Part shown: positions 19,533 to 28,472 of the stretch, piece after piece
How the letters are laid out: each line of letters begins with the position of its first letter
Position numbering within the stretch: position 1 is the first letter of the stretch
Assembly (NCBI GenBank): GCA_002478265.1
Contig: DLNC01000027.1
Coordinates: forward strand, 28,570-92,569
Source: Syntrophaceae bacterium UBA7520
GTDB taxonomy: Bacteria > Desulfobacterota > Syntrophia > Syntrophales > Smithellaceae
Length of the DNA: 64,000 nucleotides
Direction of reading: 5' to 3'
Program-made: the position numbers and the translations under genes
Notes under the pieces: model-generated
The model's input: only the letters and a program-made list of their open reading frames with translations
What the model was told of the DNA's origin: nothing
Databases searched by the model: none

Positions 19533-20384
19533 ATGCTCCTAATTTGCGGAACAATTCCTCAGGCAGGTGCCTCTTTGGTGATGGGCGAAGTCAGCTTCGA
19601 CGGCAGCAGATTGGCCGTCGGCAATACGGAAATACCCTGCACGCAGGGCACAGCGGCGCTCGCCAGCGCGGCTTGTGTTGTCGCAAAGCACTGCGGGAGC
19701 GCCGCGCCGCACGCGGTTTTTGCCGGCGATACAGGCAGCGGCAAGGGTAGCCGCCTGCTTTACGATTATTTGAGCAACAATCTGCCACAACTAAGCCCCG
19801 ATATTCTGCTGATGCATTACATCCTGCCCGTGATGGGATTGATGAAGCAGGTTTGCGCGGCCGCGGACAAATGCGGCAAAAAACCGGTGATGATGGCGGA
19901 TGCCTCTTCTATGTATGCCGCCAAAGCCGCCGGGTTGGCGGGCCAGTTCGATATCTTTACGCCTGATCTTTCCGAGATGGAATTTCTGGCCGATCCTGAC
20001 GCGATTCATCCGGCCTACATCAGCCGTCATTTATTCCGGGCGGATATCGCTTGTGCCGATGACTTGATCGCGGCGGCTTTCCGGCAGAAAAGCATGGCGA
20101 AAACCGTGGTAATAAAAGGCGCGACGGACCATGTCATCCAGGAAGGAAAAGTGAAATTTACGCTTTCCGAGCCGGATTTGCCCGCGCTCGAAGCTATCGG
20201 CGGCACGGGCGACACAATCAGCGGCATGATCGGCGCTTTCGTTGATGCCGGCCTGACGCATCTTGACGCGGCTATGAAGGCGCTGAAAGCCAACAGAAAA
20301 GCGGGACAACTCGTGCAGGCAAAGCCGGCGACAAAAGTGCGGGAAATCATCGCGGCAATTCCGCGAGCGCTGAATCATAATTAA
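19533..20384 (+). CDS. Carbohydrate/NAD(P)HX-dehydratase-like kinase-fold protein in the selenium locus
   Basis: 283 residues from an ATG with AAGGAGG at the right distance. The ribokinase-like signature lies near the C-terminus (AIGGTGDTISGMIGAFVDAG), where Asp of GTGD is the usual base; MMADASSMYAAKAAG and DIFTPDLSEMEFLADP match YjeF C-terminal/ribokinase folds. These enzymes phosphorylate sugars or related alcohols, or dehydrate NAD(P)HX using ATP or ADP. The substrate here is unknown. Close spacing with the DUF3343 gene suggests a selenium-linked role, but that is inference. Confidence 0.65.
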   Translation: MLLICGTIPQAGASLVMGEVSFDGSRLAVGNTEIPCTQGTAALASAACVVAKHCGSAAPHAVFAGDTGSGKGSRLLYDYLSNNLPQLSPDILLMHYILPVMGLMKQVCAAADKCGKKPVMMADASSMYAAKAAGLAGQFDIFTPDLSEMEFLADPDAIHPAYISRHLFRADIACADDLIAAAFRQKSMAKTVVIKGATDHVIQEGKVKFTLSEPDLPALEAIGGTGDTISGMIGAFVDAGLTHLDAAMKALKANRKAGQLVQAKPATKVREIIAAIPRALNHN

Positions 20385-20403
20385 AAAAAAAAAGGAAAAG
20401 ATC

Positions 20404-20622
20404 ATGATTGAAGTGGATGTGCGAGGCCTTGGTTGCCCTGTGCCGGTAATCAGGACAAAAGAGGCGATGGAAAAAAATCCAAAGGAAACAATCAATGTAT
20501 TGCTCGACAGCGAAGCGGCCCGGGAAAACGTATCGAGAATGGCGCAGTCGAAAAAATATGAAGTGAAAACTGAGCAAGGTCAGGACGAGGAATACAAACT
20601 TGTTTTAACGCCCGCTAAATAG
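20404..20622 (+). CDS. TusA/SirA-family sulfur (selenium) carrier, YedF-like
   Basis: 72 residues. MIEVDVRGLGCPVPVIRTKE has the CPxP motif with the active Cys at residue 11, as in TusA and the N-terminal domain of YedF. These proteins carry persulfide (or possibly selenopersulfide). It closes the yedE-selC-DUF3343-kinase run and is followed by a strong terminator. It lacks the second (DsrE-like) domain of full YedF. Confidence 0.88.
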   Translation: MIEVDVRGLGCPVPVIRTKEAMEKNPKETINVLLDSEAARENVSRMAQSKKYEVKTEQGQDEEYKLVLTPAK

Positions 20623-20646
20623 CGGCTACCGGCAAATATTATATTT

Positions 20647-20700
20647 AAGGCGCGGCATCTTACCGGCGGTGAGAGGCGCGCCTTTTATTTTCTTTTCTTT
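20647..20700 (+). terminator. Terminator of the selenium locus
   Basis: The stem AAGGCGCG (20647-20654) pairs with CGCGCCTT (20677-20684), followed by a T-rich run (TTATTTTCTTTTCTTTT). Confidence 0.75.
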
Positions 20701-20748
20701 TCAGGGAAATTATTGCTATAAGAGTGATCGCTGATTTTGGAAACGCAA

Positions 20749-21645
20749 ATGTATTCGACAGGAGACAAGACAGTATTTAAAAGCGCGGCCACGGTGATTT
20801 TGGTGCGGCCCTCCGAAAGCGCCGGCTGGAAACTGTTTCTGGCGCGTCGCCACCATAAGCAGTCCTTTATGGCGGGCGCCTATGTTTTTCCCGGCGGCCA
20901 GGTGGAAAACCATGATAAATCACCTGAAATGAAAAGTTATCTTAAAAAGGGCCCCGGGTTTAATCCCTCCGGAATTTTGCAGGAAGATAATCTGTCCGAG
21001 GCAGAAGCGCTAGGTTTTTTCGTCGCCGCTATACGGGAAACTTTCGAAGAAGTGGGAATTCTTTTGGGCGGCAGCGCCTCCGGTGAATTTGTTTCTTTCC
21101 ATGATAAAAACATAAGAGCGCGATATACTGAGCATCGCCGTCGGCTCTACGCTTCTGAAATAACGCTTGTTGATATTGCCCGCGAAGAGGGCATTTTATT
21201 TTTTCCCGAGGTTCTTTTGCCTTACGCGCACTGGATTACGCCGGATTTTGAAAAAATGAGATTCGACACGCGTTTTTTTCTGGCTAAGCTCCCGCCCGAA
21301 CAAAGGCCCGTGGCGGACGCGACGGAACTTACCGAATCGCTGTGGGTTGCGCCCAAAAAAGCTCTGGAAATGCACAGCAAAAAAGAAATTGTGCTGATGC
21401 CGCCCACGCTAAAAACAATTGAGGAGCTGTCCGCGTTTGAAAGCATTGACAAGCTTTTTGCGGCGACAGCAAAGAAGGATATTTACCCGATCCTGCCGCA
21501 ACTCGCCGGCAAGTATTTATTGCTGCCTCACGACCCCGAATACAACATTGCCGATTACAAAAGGCCTGGCGACACAAAAAACCCTTCGCGTATCACCAGC
21601 GAAAACGGTGTTTGGCAGACCGCGTATTACGAAAATGAATGTTAA
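20749..21645 (+). CDS. Nudix hydrolase (NUDT7/NUDT19-like)
   Basis: 298 residues. A split Nudix box is visible: YVFPGGQVEN, an insert of about 40 residues, then AAIRETFEEVGILL. The insert between the first Gly-Gly and the REUxEE part resembles the eukaryotic NUDT19 class, which cleaves acyl-CoA or other nucleoside diphosphate derivatives. The substrate cannot be told here. A TTG four codons earlier (20737) is a possible alternative start; neither has a strong ribosome site. Confidence 0.82.
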   Translation: MYSTGDKTVFKSAATVILVRPSESAGWKLFLARRHHKQSFMAGAYVFPGGQVENHDKSPEMKSYLKKGPGFNPSGILQEDNLSEAEALGFFVAAIRETFEEVGILLGGSASGEFVSFHDKNIRARYTEHRRRLYASEITLVDIAREEGILFFPEVLLPYAHWITPDFEKMRFDTRFFLAKLPPEQRPVADATELTESLWVAPKKALEMHSKKEIVLMPPTLKTIEELSAFESIDKLFAATAKKDIYPILPQLAGKYLLLPHDPEYNIADYKRPGDTKNPSRITSENGVWQTAYYENEC

Positions 21646-21810
21646 TTTGTCATGGCGAAGCGCGTACAATGCGACAAGTTGATTTCAAGATAAAAAAGAG
21701 ATTGCTTCGTCACTTCGTTTCTCGCAATGACAAAAAGGTCTGTCATCGCGAGCTAAGCGAAGCGATCGCAGAGATTGTTTCACTTCGATAAAGCGAAGTT
21801 CGCAATGACA
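21646..21810. repeat. Dispersed inverted-repeat elements
   Basis: Between the Nudix gene and LemA are copies of a palindromic element. One runs 21698-21732 (GAGATTGCTTCGTCACTTCG onward to CAATGACA). A second runs 21741-21810, begins TGTCATCGCGAGCTAAGCGA and ends with the opposite orientation (AAGTTCGCAATGACA), so it can fold on itself. A degraded copy starts near 21649. The family is common in deltaproteobacterial intergenic DNA. Confidence 0.7.
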
Positions 21811-21848
21811 GTAAAAAAATGATCGGATTTGTTATATATAGAGAGAGA

Positions 21849-21890
21849 TAAACAGCCTAGGACTTAGTTATTAAAGCCCTAGGCTGTTTA
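21849..21890. terminator. Perfect 13-bp hairpin, probable bidirectional terminator
   Basis: TAAACAGCCTAGG (21849-21861) pairs with CCTAGGCTGTTTA (21878-21890). It lies 20 bp past the LemA stop. The flanking T-run is short, so termination is likely but not certain. Confidence 0.55.
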
Positions 21891-21910
21891 TTTGTGGAAA
21901 TATTTATCGT

Positions 21911-22489
21911 TTAAAATTTTACCTGCGGCGGGCCGGTTTGCGCTTCCTTTACTGCTTCAAAGAATGGTTCTTCCTTAAAGCCTTCGCGTTTAGCAATAAT
22001 GGAACCAGGAACCACGGCGATAGCCTTATTGTATGCCTCCACTTTCTGGTTATACCTCATCCTTTCCACGGCAATTCTGTTTTCCGTGCCGGCCAGTTCA
22101 TCCTGCAGGCGCAGAAAATTCTCGTTTGATTTCAGCTCCGGATATTTCTCAATAACCACCAGCAGTCTGCTCAAGGCGCTGGATAAATCATTGTTGGCGG
22201 CGATTTTTTCGGGCACGCTGCCCGCGCCGCCCACTCTGGCGCGCGCTTTCGTAACTTCAATGAGCACTTCCCGCTCCTGCTTGGCGTAGCCTTTTACCGT
22301 TTCCACCAGATTGGGAATCAAATCGTAGCGGCGCTGGAGCTGATTTTCCACCTGCGCCCAGGCGCTTTTGATTTCGATGCTCGCCCTTTTGAACTGATTG
22401 TACTTGGAATAGTAGTAAACCACCGCGATCAAAGCCAGCAATATTATAGCGGCAATAACGATGATTAAGCCTCTTTTTTTCGGATCCAT
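21911..22489 (-). CDS. lemA: LemA family protein
   Basis: 192 residues. An N-terminal membrane helix (GLIIVIAAIILLALIAVVYYY) is followed by the LemA core: IKSAWAQVENQLQRRYDLIP, then NLVETVKGYAKQE, and a C-terminal RMRYNQKVEAYNKAI. The fold is a helical bundle; the molecular role is not settled. It stands as a single gene here without the TPM-domain partner often next to it. Confidence 0.93.
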   Translation of the reverse strand: MDPKKRGLIIVIAAIILLALIAVVYYYSKYNQFKRASIEIKSAWAQVENQLQRRYDLIPNLVETVKGYAKQEREVLIEVTKARARVGGAGSVPEKIAANNDLSSALSRLLVVIEKYPELKSNENFLRLQDELAGTENRIAVERMRYNQKVEAYNKAIAVVPGSIIAKREGFKEEPFFEAVKEAQTGPPQVKF

Positions 22490-22657
22490 ATAAAACCTCC
22501 CCGGGTTTGTCGGTAATTTCCGTAAAACGCGATTGTTGTTCTTCTGACGCCAGGACTATTGCGTAAAGACCGGCGGCTGTCAAGAAGCTAAATTTAATCA
22601 AAAAATAATCTTGTCTCAGCCCTGATAAAATAATAAACGGTTTAATAGATAGGATAA

Positions 22658-24202
22658 ATGAGCATGTCGGAAAATCCCAAAGTTGTTTTAATCAATCCTC
22701 CGGTAGTGAAACCTTCCGAGCCGCCCGCGGGTATTGCCAAGCTCGCCGGTTGTTTGAAAGCCAACAATATCAGCTATCAGGTAATCGACGCCAATGCCGA
22801 AGGGATACATTTTTTGCTGGGTCAAACCGAGGTTGAGAATGAATGGCCGGACAAATGGAGCAGGCGAGTGTGTGAAAATCTGGAAACGAACATTGCCGCA
22901 CTACGGAATATCGAAACTTATAAAAACAAAAGCCGGTATTCGCGAGCCGCGCAGGATGTAAATCGTGTTCTGCAATTGGCCGGCAAACCCTATGGCGTAA
23001 ATCTCACGCTTTCCGATTTTACCAATAACATGCTGACGCCGGTGAAAAGCGCCGATTTGCTGCGCGCGGCGCAGATGCCGGACAACAACCCCTTTTATCC
23101 TTATTTTTCCGCGCGTCTTTTAGGGCTTTTTCAGGAAGATCCTGATTATATCGGTTTTTCCGTGAATTATTTGAGCCAGGCGCTTTGCGCTTTCGCCATG
23201 ATCGGTTTTATCAAGAATTTCAATCCGCGGCTGAAAATCGTCCTGGGCGGCTCGCTTGTTACTTCGTGGGCGGCGTTTGGCATGCGTAAAGATAAATTTG
23301 CGGGCTTAGTTGATGAAATGATTGCCGGAGCGGGTGAAGAAAAATTGTTGGAGCTCTTGGGTGTCGAAAATAAAAAAATTAATTGCGCCCCTGACTATGA
23401 TGATTTTTCCGCGCGACTTTATCTTTCCCCAGGCTTTATCCTGCCATACAGCGCCTCGCGCGGCTGCTACTGGCGCGGCTGCGCCTTTTGCCCGGAGCGC
23501 GCGGAAGTTAATCCGTATCTGCCCTTATCATTAGCGCAGGTAAATCAGGAATTGGCGCAACTTCTCGAAAAATATCAGCCGGTTCTGGTGCATTTTCTGG
23601 ATAACGCGCTTTCGCCCGCTATGTTGAAAAACCTCGCGCAGTATCCGCCGGGCGCGCCATGGTATGGTTTCGCGCGCATAAGCAATGAGCTTGCCGATGA
23701 AGATTTTTGCCTGGCGCTCAAAAAAAGCGGCTGCGTGATGCTTAAACTGGGCATTGAATCGGGCGATCAGGACGTTTTGGATAAATTAAATAAAGGAATA
23801 AATTTAACGGATGCGTCAGCTGCTCTGCTTTCGCTCAAAAAAGCGGGCATTGCCGTATATGTTTATCTGCTTTTCGGCACGCCACAGGAATTTGAAGCAA
23901 GCGCGCGAAAAACCATGGATTTTACCGTCGCGCACAGCGACTGCATTGCTTTTTTGAATCTGGCAATTTTTAACCTGCCCATCGCCAGCGCCGAGGCGCA
24001 AAATCTGCAAACGGATAAATTTTATGAAGGAGATTTGTCTTTATACAGCAGTTTTCACCATCCCGCGGGCTGGGATCGCCAGGCTGCGCGCAATTTTCTG
24101 GAGAAGACTTTCAAAAAGCATCCGGCCGTGGCGCCGATTATCAGGCGTATGCCGGAGTTTTTCACATCCAACCACGCGCCTTTTTTCTCCATGCAGAGTT
24201 GA
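22658..24202 (+). CDS. B12-binding-domain radical SAM protein
   Basis: 514 residues. The N-terminal region (VVLINPPVVKPSEPPAGIAK to LKIVLGGSLVTSW) looks like a cobalamin-binding Rossmann domain. The radical SAM core starts at SRGCYWRGCAFCPE, with cluster cysteines at about 270, 275 and 278 in a CX4CX2C spacing seen in several B12-type families. GIESGDQDVLDKLNKGI is the typical SAM-binding stretch. The reaction is unknown; such enzymes methylate or rearrange unactivated carbons. It is monocistronic, with no substrate clue in the neighbours. Confidence 0.85.
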   Translation: MSMSENPKVVLINPPVVKPSEPPAGIAKLAGCLKANNISYQVIDANAEGIHFLLGQTEVENEWPDKWSRRVCENLETNIAALRNIETYKNKSRYSRAAQDVNRVLQLAGKPYGVNLTLSDFTNNMLTPVKSADLLRAAQMPDNNPFYPYFSARLLGLFQEDPDYIGFSVNYLSQALCAFAMIGFIKNFNPRLKIVLGGSLVTSWAAFGMRKDKFAGLVDEMIAGAGEEKLLELLGVENKKINCAPDYDDFSARLYLSPGFILPYSASRGCYWRGCAFCPERAEVNPYLPLSLAQVNQELAQLLEKYQPVLVHFLDNALSPAMLKNLAQYPPGAPWYGFARISNELADEDFCLALKKSGCVMLKLGIESGDQDVLDKLNKGINLTDASAALLSLKKAGIAVYVYLLFGTPQEFEASARKTMDFTVAHSDCIAFLNLAIFNLPIASAEAQNLQTDKFYEGDLSLYSSFHHPAGWDRQAARNFLEKTFKKHPAVAPIIRRMPEFFTSNHAPFFSMQS

Positions 24203-24288
24203 CAACTTTTGATTATTTTTAAATTATAAGTTGTCTACAAGCTGTAAACAGATCATGTATTTATTAGAGATTTACTATCAGAACATAT

Positions 24289-25044
24289 TTAGAGTCTTCT
24301 CGGTTCGGAGACTTTTTGCGCCACGAGCATCAGCTCTATCTCGTCGAGATCTATATTTCTTCGACCCCAGTTTCCCGCGGTGCCGCCCCAGATGTTGAGC
24401 ACGTTTAGTCCCGCGAGGCGGCATAACAAGGTAAGTTCCGTGGGGACAAAAGCGCGTTCGCGCATTTTTATAGGAGGCATTCCTTCACGTGGCGGTAATT
24501 CCGATGATTCCTCCATCGTCAGCGGATTGAAGCGGCCTTCGGCCACGTCCTGATTGGTAAACCTGCGGATCATAAAAGTGGCGTTGAGCACGGTTAAAAT
24601 GACTTTTGCCATTTTTTTGAGACTTTTGGAAATATTGGAAAGAATGGCCAGCGGCTGGTTGATGGGGTCATCACGATGGCCCAGAAGGCCGAATGATCCT
24701 TCGCATAGGCAAATCGCCGCGTCGAATTTGGCGGGCAAGGTAAAATCAGTCGCGTCGGCGCGGATGAAATTTACTTCAACGCCCGCGGATTTGGCTTTTT
24801 CCCGCGCTTCTTTGAGCATGGCGGCGGATAAGTCAATGCCCGTGACGTTGTAGCCGCGTTTGGCCAGTTCTACGGCATGCCTTCCTGTGCCGCAGCCGAC
24901 ATCTAGAATTGCCGCGCCGGGTTTGAGCGCCAGTTCATCAATGAGAAAATCGACTTCTTTTAAAGTATTTTTGGTGAAGACGTTTTCATCATAAATCGGC
25001 GCGTGTGCGTCAAAAAACGTTTCCCAAATCTTTTTTTCTGCCAT
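24289..25044 (-). CDS. Class I SAM-dependent methyltransferase
   Basis: 251 residues. Motif I is ILDVGCGTGRHAVELAKRG, followed by the acidic-loop VTGIDLSAAMLKEAREKA, then motif II FDAAICLCEGSFGLLG. This is the small-molecule class related to UbiE/Coq5 and tellurite-type methyltransferases. The substrate is not evident. It is convergent with the radical SAM gene, with an AT-rich 86-bp gap containing a weak hairpin. Confidence 0.88.
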   Translation of the reverse strand: MAEKKIWETFFDAHAPIYDENVFTKNTLKEVDFLIDELALKPGAAILDVGCGTGRHAVELAKRGYNVTGIDLSAAMLKEAREKAKSAGVEVNFIRADATDFTLPAKFDAAICLCEGSFGLLGHRDDPINQPLAILSNISKSLKKMAKVILTVLNATFMIRRFTNQDVAEGRFNPLTMEESSELPPREGMPPIKMRERAFVPTELTLLCRLAGLNVLNIWGGTAGNWGRRNIDLDEIELMLVAQKVSEPRRL

Positions 25045-25184
25045 AAATTATTTTTTATTAACGCAATGTTTCAGCGACCATGCCTTGCTTGGTTTGCCGT
25101 AGCCGTGTGACAGATATCTTGTAATTCGTATTTGCTTAGTAAATTTGCAAGTTTAAAGACGAATGCATGTCATCATGTTTTATG

Positions 25185-26297
25185 CTACTCGAAAATAACA
25201 TTTTCAAGCGGACGTCGCAAAGAGCGCGGCATTTCCGGCCCGCGGCCGAAGCGAATCACAAGATCCGGCCTTTTGCCTTTCATGCCTAAAAAACTAGCAA
25301 ACTCTGGGCGGATAGATGCCACTTCAACTGGCTGATTCAAGTGCGCATGCCGAATTCCGAGCGCCGTGGCTTGTAGGGCAAATTTCTGAAAGGATCGGCC
25401 TGTTTCGACCCAATGGGCTTTATTATCCTGCTCCGAAATAAACACCGCGATTCCCGCGGAGCTACGGATATGTTTTGCATATTTATCGTTTTCAGCCTCT
25501 TCCGTGAAAAACAGATCAAACATCAGCTTGCCGAGCCATGTCGGAACAGAAGGATTCCCGGAAGAACCCGAGAATAGACCATCTCCCGTTCTTGCGGCAT
25601 GAGACCCATTGAAGCGAATCCAATCCTTGAGTTCCTTGACAAAAGCTTGGTCTCGCATCTGTGAGGTATTCCCCTGAATCACAAAATCAATTACTTTCTC
25701 CATTGCTTTTCGGTCAGTCAGCAGAAGAACATTGATACCATTGCCGGAGCCGGCTTTTTCCAGAAGTTTAAGCTCTGTTGAAGATATCTGCCGCCCATCA
25801 TATTCGCTACGTGTTGATTGCCTCAAGGGGATAGCTTCGAACAATGGAGAAACAATAGGTTTAGTAGGTTTCAGAGCTATTATAACTGATTCATCTCCAT
25901 GAGTGTTGAAAACCGATTTTCCTTGAAACCCGTTTGCCGCCGCCGCCTGGACCAAATTTTCCGTGGCGCAACCGAGGCTCACGAAAAGGTGATGGTCGTC
26001 AGGATCAACAACCGGGCAACGACGCTGGAAATCGGGAAAAATAGCAATCGAATCCTTTCCGACTCTGAATTTCCAGCACTGCGTGTTGTGGCTAGAGGGC
26101 GCGAGCGTCGCATAGCGAACAAACTCGAGCATTCGCGCAGGGTCGGTGCTCAAATCGCCTTTAGAGTGGTGCCAAGTGCGTTGCACCAAAGTCTCATATT
26201 CTGCACGCGCATTTCGTGCATTGAGCGTGTACCCGGCAAACGCAACACCTGCGCTTCCAAGAGCTGTCATTACAAGGAATCTTCTTCTTGATATCAT
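25185..26297 (-). CDS. Tat-exported nitroreductase-like protein (Acg family)
   Basis: 370 residues from an ATG with GAGGAG seven bases before it. The N-terminus MISRRRFLVMTALGSAGVAF is a twin-arginine signal. The rest has nitroreductase-like features: RYATLAPSSHNTQCWKFRVG near 75-95 (FMN-contacting region), PLRQSTRSEYDGR, and the GIRHAHLNQPVEV C-terminal region. It would act in the periplasm with bound FMN. The physiological substrate is unknown. The gene is alone; base use is less GC-rich than the neighbours. Confidence 0.82.
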   Translation of the reverse strand: MISRRRFLVMTALGSAGVAFAGYTLNARNARAEYETLVQRTWHHSKGDLSTDPARMLEFVRYATLAPSSHNTQCWKFRVGKDSIAIFPDFQRRCPVVDPDDHHLFVSLGCATENLVQAAAANGFQGKSVFNTHGDESVIIALKPTKPIVSPLFEAIPLRQSTRSEYDGRQISSTELKLLEKAGSGNGINVLLLTDRKAMEKVIDFVIQGNTSQMRDQAFVKELKDWIRFNGSHAARTGDGLFSGSSGNPSVPTWLGKLMFDLFFTEEAENDKYAKHIRSSAGIAVFISEQDNKAHWVETGRSFQKFALQATALGIRHAHLNQPVEVASIRPEFASFLGMKGKRPDLVIRFGRGPEMPRSLRRPLENVIFE

Positions 26298-26352
26298 AGT
26301 CAAACTCCTCTTCTAATGTCTAAATTTTAATATAATTAATTAGTGTTGAGGA

Positions 26353-26937
26353 CTATTTAAACAGCATCTTGTAGATTTCCATGTAGATGTAAAATGCCGT
26401 TCCACCATCGTCATATAAAAACAAAAAATAGATGGTAATTATTGAAAGTATTAATATGACAAGAGGAGCGGCTGTGACCGCTTTTCCTTCATAGAGATTA
26501 CGCTTTTTATAATATTTTCTGCACAACATCTCGCTTACGGCTAAAAGCCCGGCCTGCCACACAAAAAGCCCGAGCACAGGGTAGGTCAAAAGACAATAAA
26601 AAAATGATTCCCCGATGGTGAAAAACTCGCTGACGCGGATGATTTCCTTGATAGCGTAAGTGACGGGAGTAAGATAAGAACCGGCAACGCGTTCTGCCAG
26701 GCCTGCCCCTTTCATGAACATAGCCCGGTAGACAAAAAATCCGTTAAAGAGCAGGTAGAAAAAAAGAACCAGATGAACCACATTCATGGCAGCTTTGTAT
26801 ATCAGGCGATTTTCAATCCACCCCAAATGCCCGCTGATAAAATGCAAAACAAGCCATCCCAGAAGGGCCGTTCCGGCGGGTATGAAAAATCTTTTGAGAA
26901 AGGTAGTTTTTTCGATGCCCCGATAATTATTTTCCAT
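26353..26937 (-). CDS. Polytopic membrane protein of unknown function, paired with sulfatase
   Basis: 194 residues from an ATG eight bases after AGGAGG. There are about five membrane helices (AGTALLGWLVLHFIS, VVHLVLFFYLLFNGFFVY, SFFYCLLTYPVLGLFVW, TAAPLVILILSIITIYFLFLY). I do not recognise a family. The start overlaps the sulfatase stop by 11 bp, so the two are translated together. Confidence 0.7.
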   Translation of the reverse strand: MENNYRGIEKTTFLKRFFIPAGTALLGWLVLHFISGHLGWIENRLIYKAAMNVVHLVLFFYLLFNGFFVYRAMFMKGAGLAERVAGSYLTPVTYAIKEIIRVSEFFTIGESFFYCLLTYPVLGLFVWQAGLLAVSEMLCRKYYKKRNLYEGKAVTAAPLVILILSIITIYFLFLYDDGGTAFYIYMEIYKMLFK

Positions 26938-28309
26938 GGCCGGCACCTCCTAAATGTTGAGCAAGCAGCCGTTTCATCTCCGGAAGCATGCTTTTCCCTT
27001 GAGGTGTGTCGATGAGATTATTTTTGTAACCGGGGTCTTTGTTCACGTCAAAAATCGCGTCTTTTCTGCGTCCCCAGTAGGTCATGTAAATGTGGCTTTC
27101 CGTACGGACGCCGAATTGTTCCGGAACATTGTAGGGGTAATCTTTGAAGTATTCATACAGAAAGGATTCACGAACCTTTTCCTTCCGGTTTAGCAATACC
27201 GGCTTTAGGGAAATACCGTCACTGTCTTTTTTAGGCGCGGCTCCGGCGAGATCAAGTAAAGTGGGCGCAAGGTCGATATTCAGGGCCATGCCTTCGGACC
27301 TTCTGCCGGGGTTCACGATTCCCTTAGGATAACGGACAAGGAAAGGTATGCGGAGATTAACCTCTGATGCTTCCCTTTTGCCCACGTCCATGTGTTCTCC
27401 CCAGGAATAGCCGTTGTCGCTGGCCAGCACTACCGCCGTGTTTTGCGTGATGCCCAGTCTGTCCAGCTCGTCAAGAAGCCGCACCAGCTCGCGGTCAAAA
27501 GCGGTCAGGCTTTCGCAATACCTGAGATAATTGCGCTCGGTAGTTTTAAAAGGCGGCGCCCCTTCTATGGCCTTGCCGCTCAGCAGGCTGATAAAAGAGA
27601 AAGTTTCCTTCGGTAGAAAGGACAGATCTTCATTTTTATAGATGCCATCCAGATCCTTCGGTGGTCTCCAGGGCGAATGCACCGCTTTGTGGGAAAGATA
27701 CAGGCAAAATGGTTTGGGGCTTTTTTCTTTGATGAACTCGATGGCATAGTCGGTCAGGTCTGTTGTGATATATTTGCCGGGCCTTTCCGTCCGCACCCCA
27801 TCGATGATGAGCGGACAGTTGTAATAGTAGCCCTGGCCGCCGCTCGCGTCAAAGGTGATGAAACGGTCAAGACTTTTTATTTTAGGCATTTTCCCCGGCA
27901 TGTGCCATTTTCCGATGAAAGCGTTTCTGTATCCCGCCTCTTTGAGGTTATCAAAGAATGTCCGGTTCTTCTCATCGTCCCACGCGCTTAGGTTGTCTTT
28001 CACGCCGTGATTGTGCGCGTATTGCCCGGTAAGAAAACTGGCGCGGGAAGGACTGCACAGCGACGTGGTGCAAAAGGCGTTGGTGAAATGAACACCTTCC
28101 CTGGCTAGCCTGTCCATACCCGGGGTTTTCAAAAACGGATGGCCCATGCAACCCAGATGATCCCACCTCTGGTCATCGGTGAGGATGAAGATAATGTTAG
28201 GTTGTTGCTCCTTGGCAAGCAGGGATTGTGGTACGATTCCCGCCACTGCGGACCCCAAAGCCAGCTTTCCCGTCATGGAGAGAAGTTCTCTTCTCGTCAT
28301 GTTTTTCAT
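26927..28309 (-). CDS. Type I sulfatase, exported
   Basis: 460 residues. A twin-arginine-like signal (MTRRELLSMTGKLALGSAVAG) leads. The metal-site Asp pair is in IIFILTDDQRWDHLG, and the formylglycine motif CSPSR has Cys85, Pro87 and Arg89 in SLCSPSRASFLTGQYAHNHG. ASDNGYSWGEH is the second metal motif. Family members hydrolyse sulfate esters of sugars or other compounds. The Cys must be oxidised by a maturase not found in this window. It forms a two-gene unit with the membrane protein. Confidence 0.93.
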   Translation of the reverse strand: MKNMTRRELLSMTGKLALGSAVAGIVPQSLLAKEQQPNIIFILTDDQRWDHLGCMGHPFLKTPGMDRLAREGVHFTNAFCTTSLCSPSRASFLTGQYAHNHGVKDNLSAWDDEKNRTFFDNLKEAGYRNAFIGKWHMPGKMPKIKSLDRFITFDASGGQGYYYNCPLIIDGVRTERPGKYITTDLTDYAIEFIKEKSPKPFCLYLSHKAVHSPWRPPKDLDGIYKNEDLSFLPKETFSFISLLSGKAIEGAPPFKTTERNYLRYCESLTAFDRELVRLLDELDRLGITQNTAVVLASDNGYSWGEHMDVGKREASEVNLRIPFLVRYPKGIVNPGRRSEGMALNIDLAPTLLDLAGAAPKKDSDGISLKPVLLNRKEKVRESFLYEYFKDYPYNVPEQFGVRTESHIYMTYWGRRKDAIFDVNKDPGYKNNLIDTPQGKSMLPEMKRLLAQHLGGAGHGK

Positions 28310-28412
28310 GCAAACACCTATTTCCCGTTTTTATGTTTGTTCCGGACATCCATGTTGTGAATCGGACAATGTCGCACTGTGTATAAAAAATTAATAGACG
28401 CCGGGTATTATT

Positions 28413-28430
28413 ATCAGCTTATAAGCTGAT
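28413..28430. promoter_or_regulatory. Perfect 18-bp palindrome upstream of the sulfatase
   Basis: ATCAGCTTATAAGCTGAT is a perfect dyad 104 bp before the sulfatase ATG and 43 bp past the next gene's stop. It may be an operator or a short terminator stem. The 163-bp gap 28310-28472 shows nothing else. Confidence 0.4.
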
Positions 28431-28472
28431 TTTACTTGATCTCGCGATAAATCAAAAGGAAAATACTCTACT

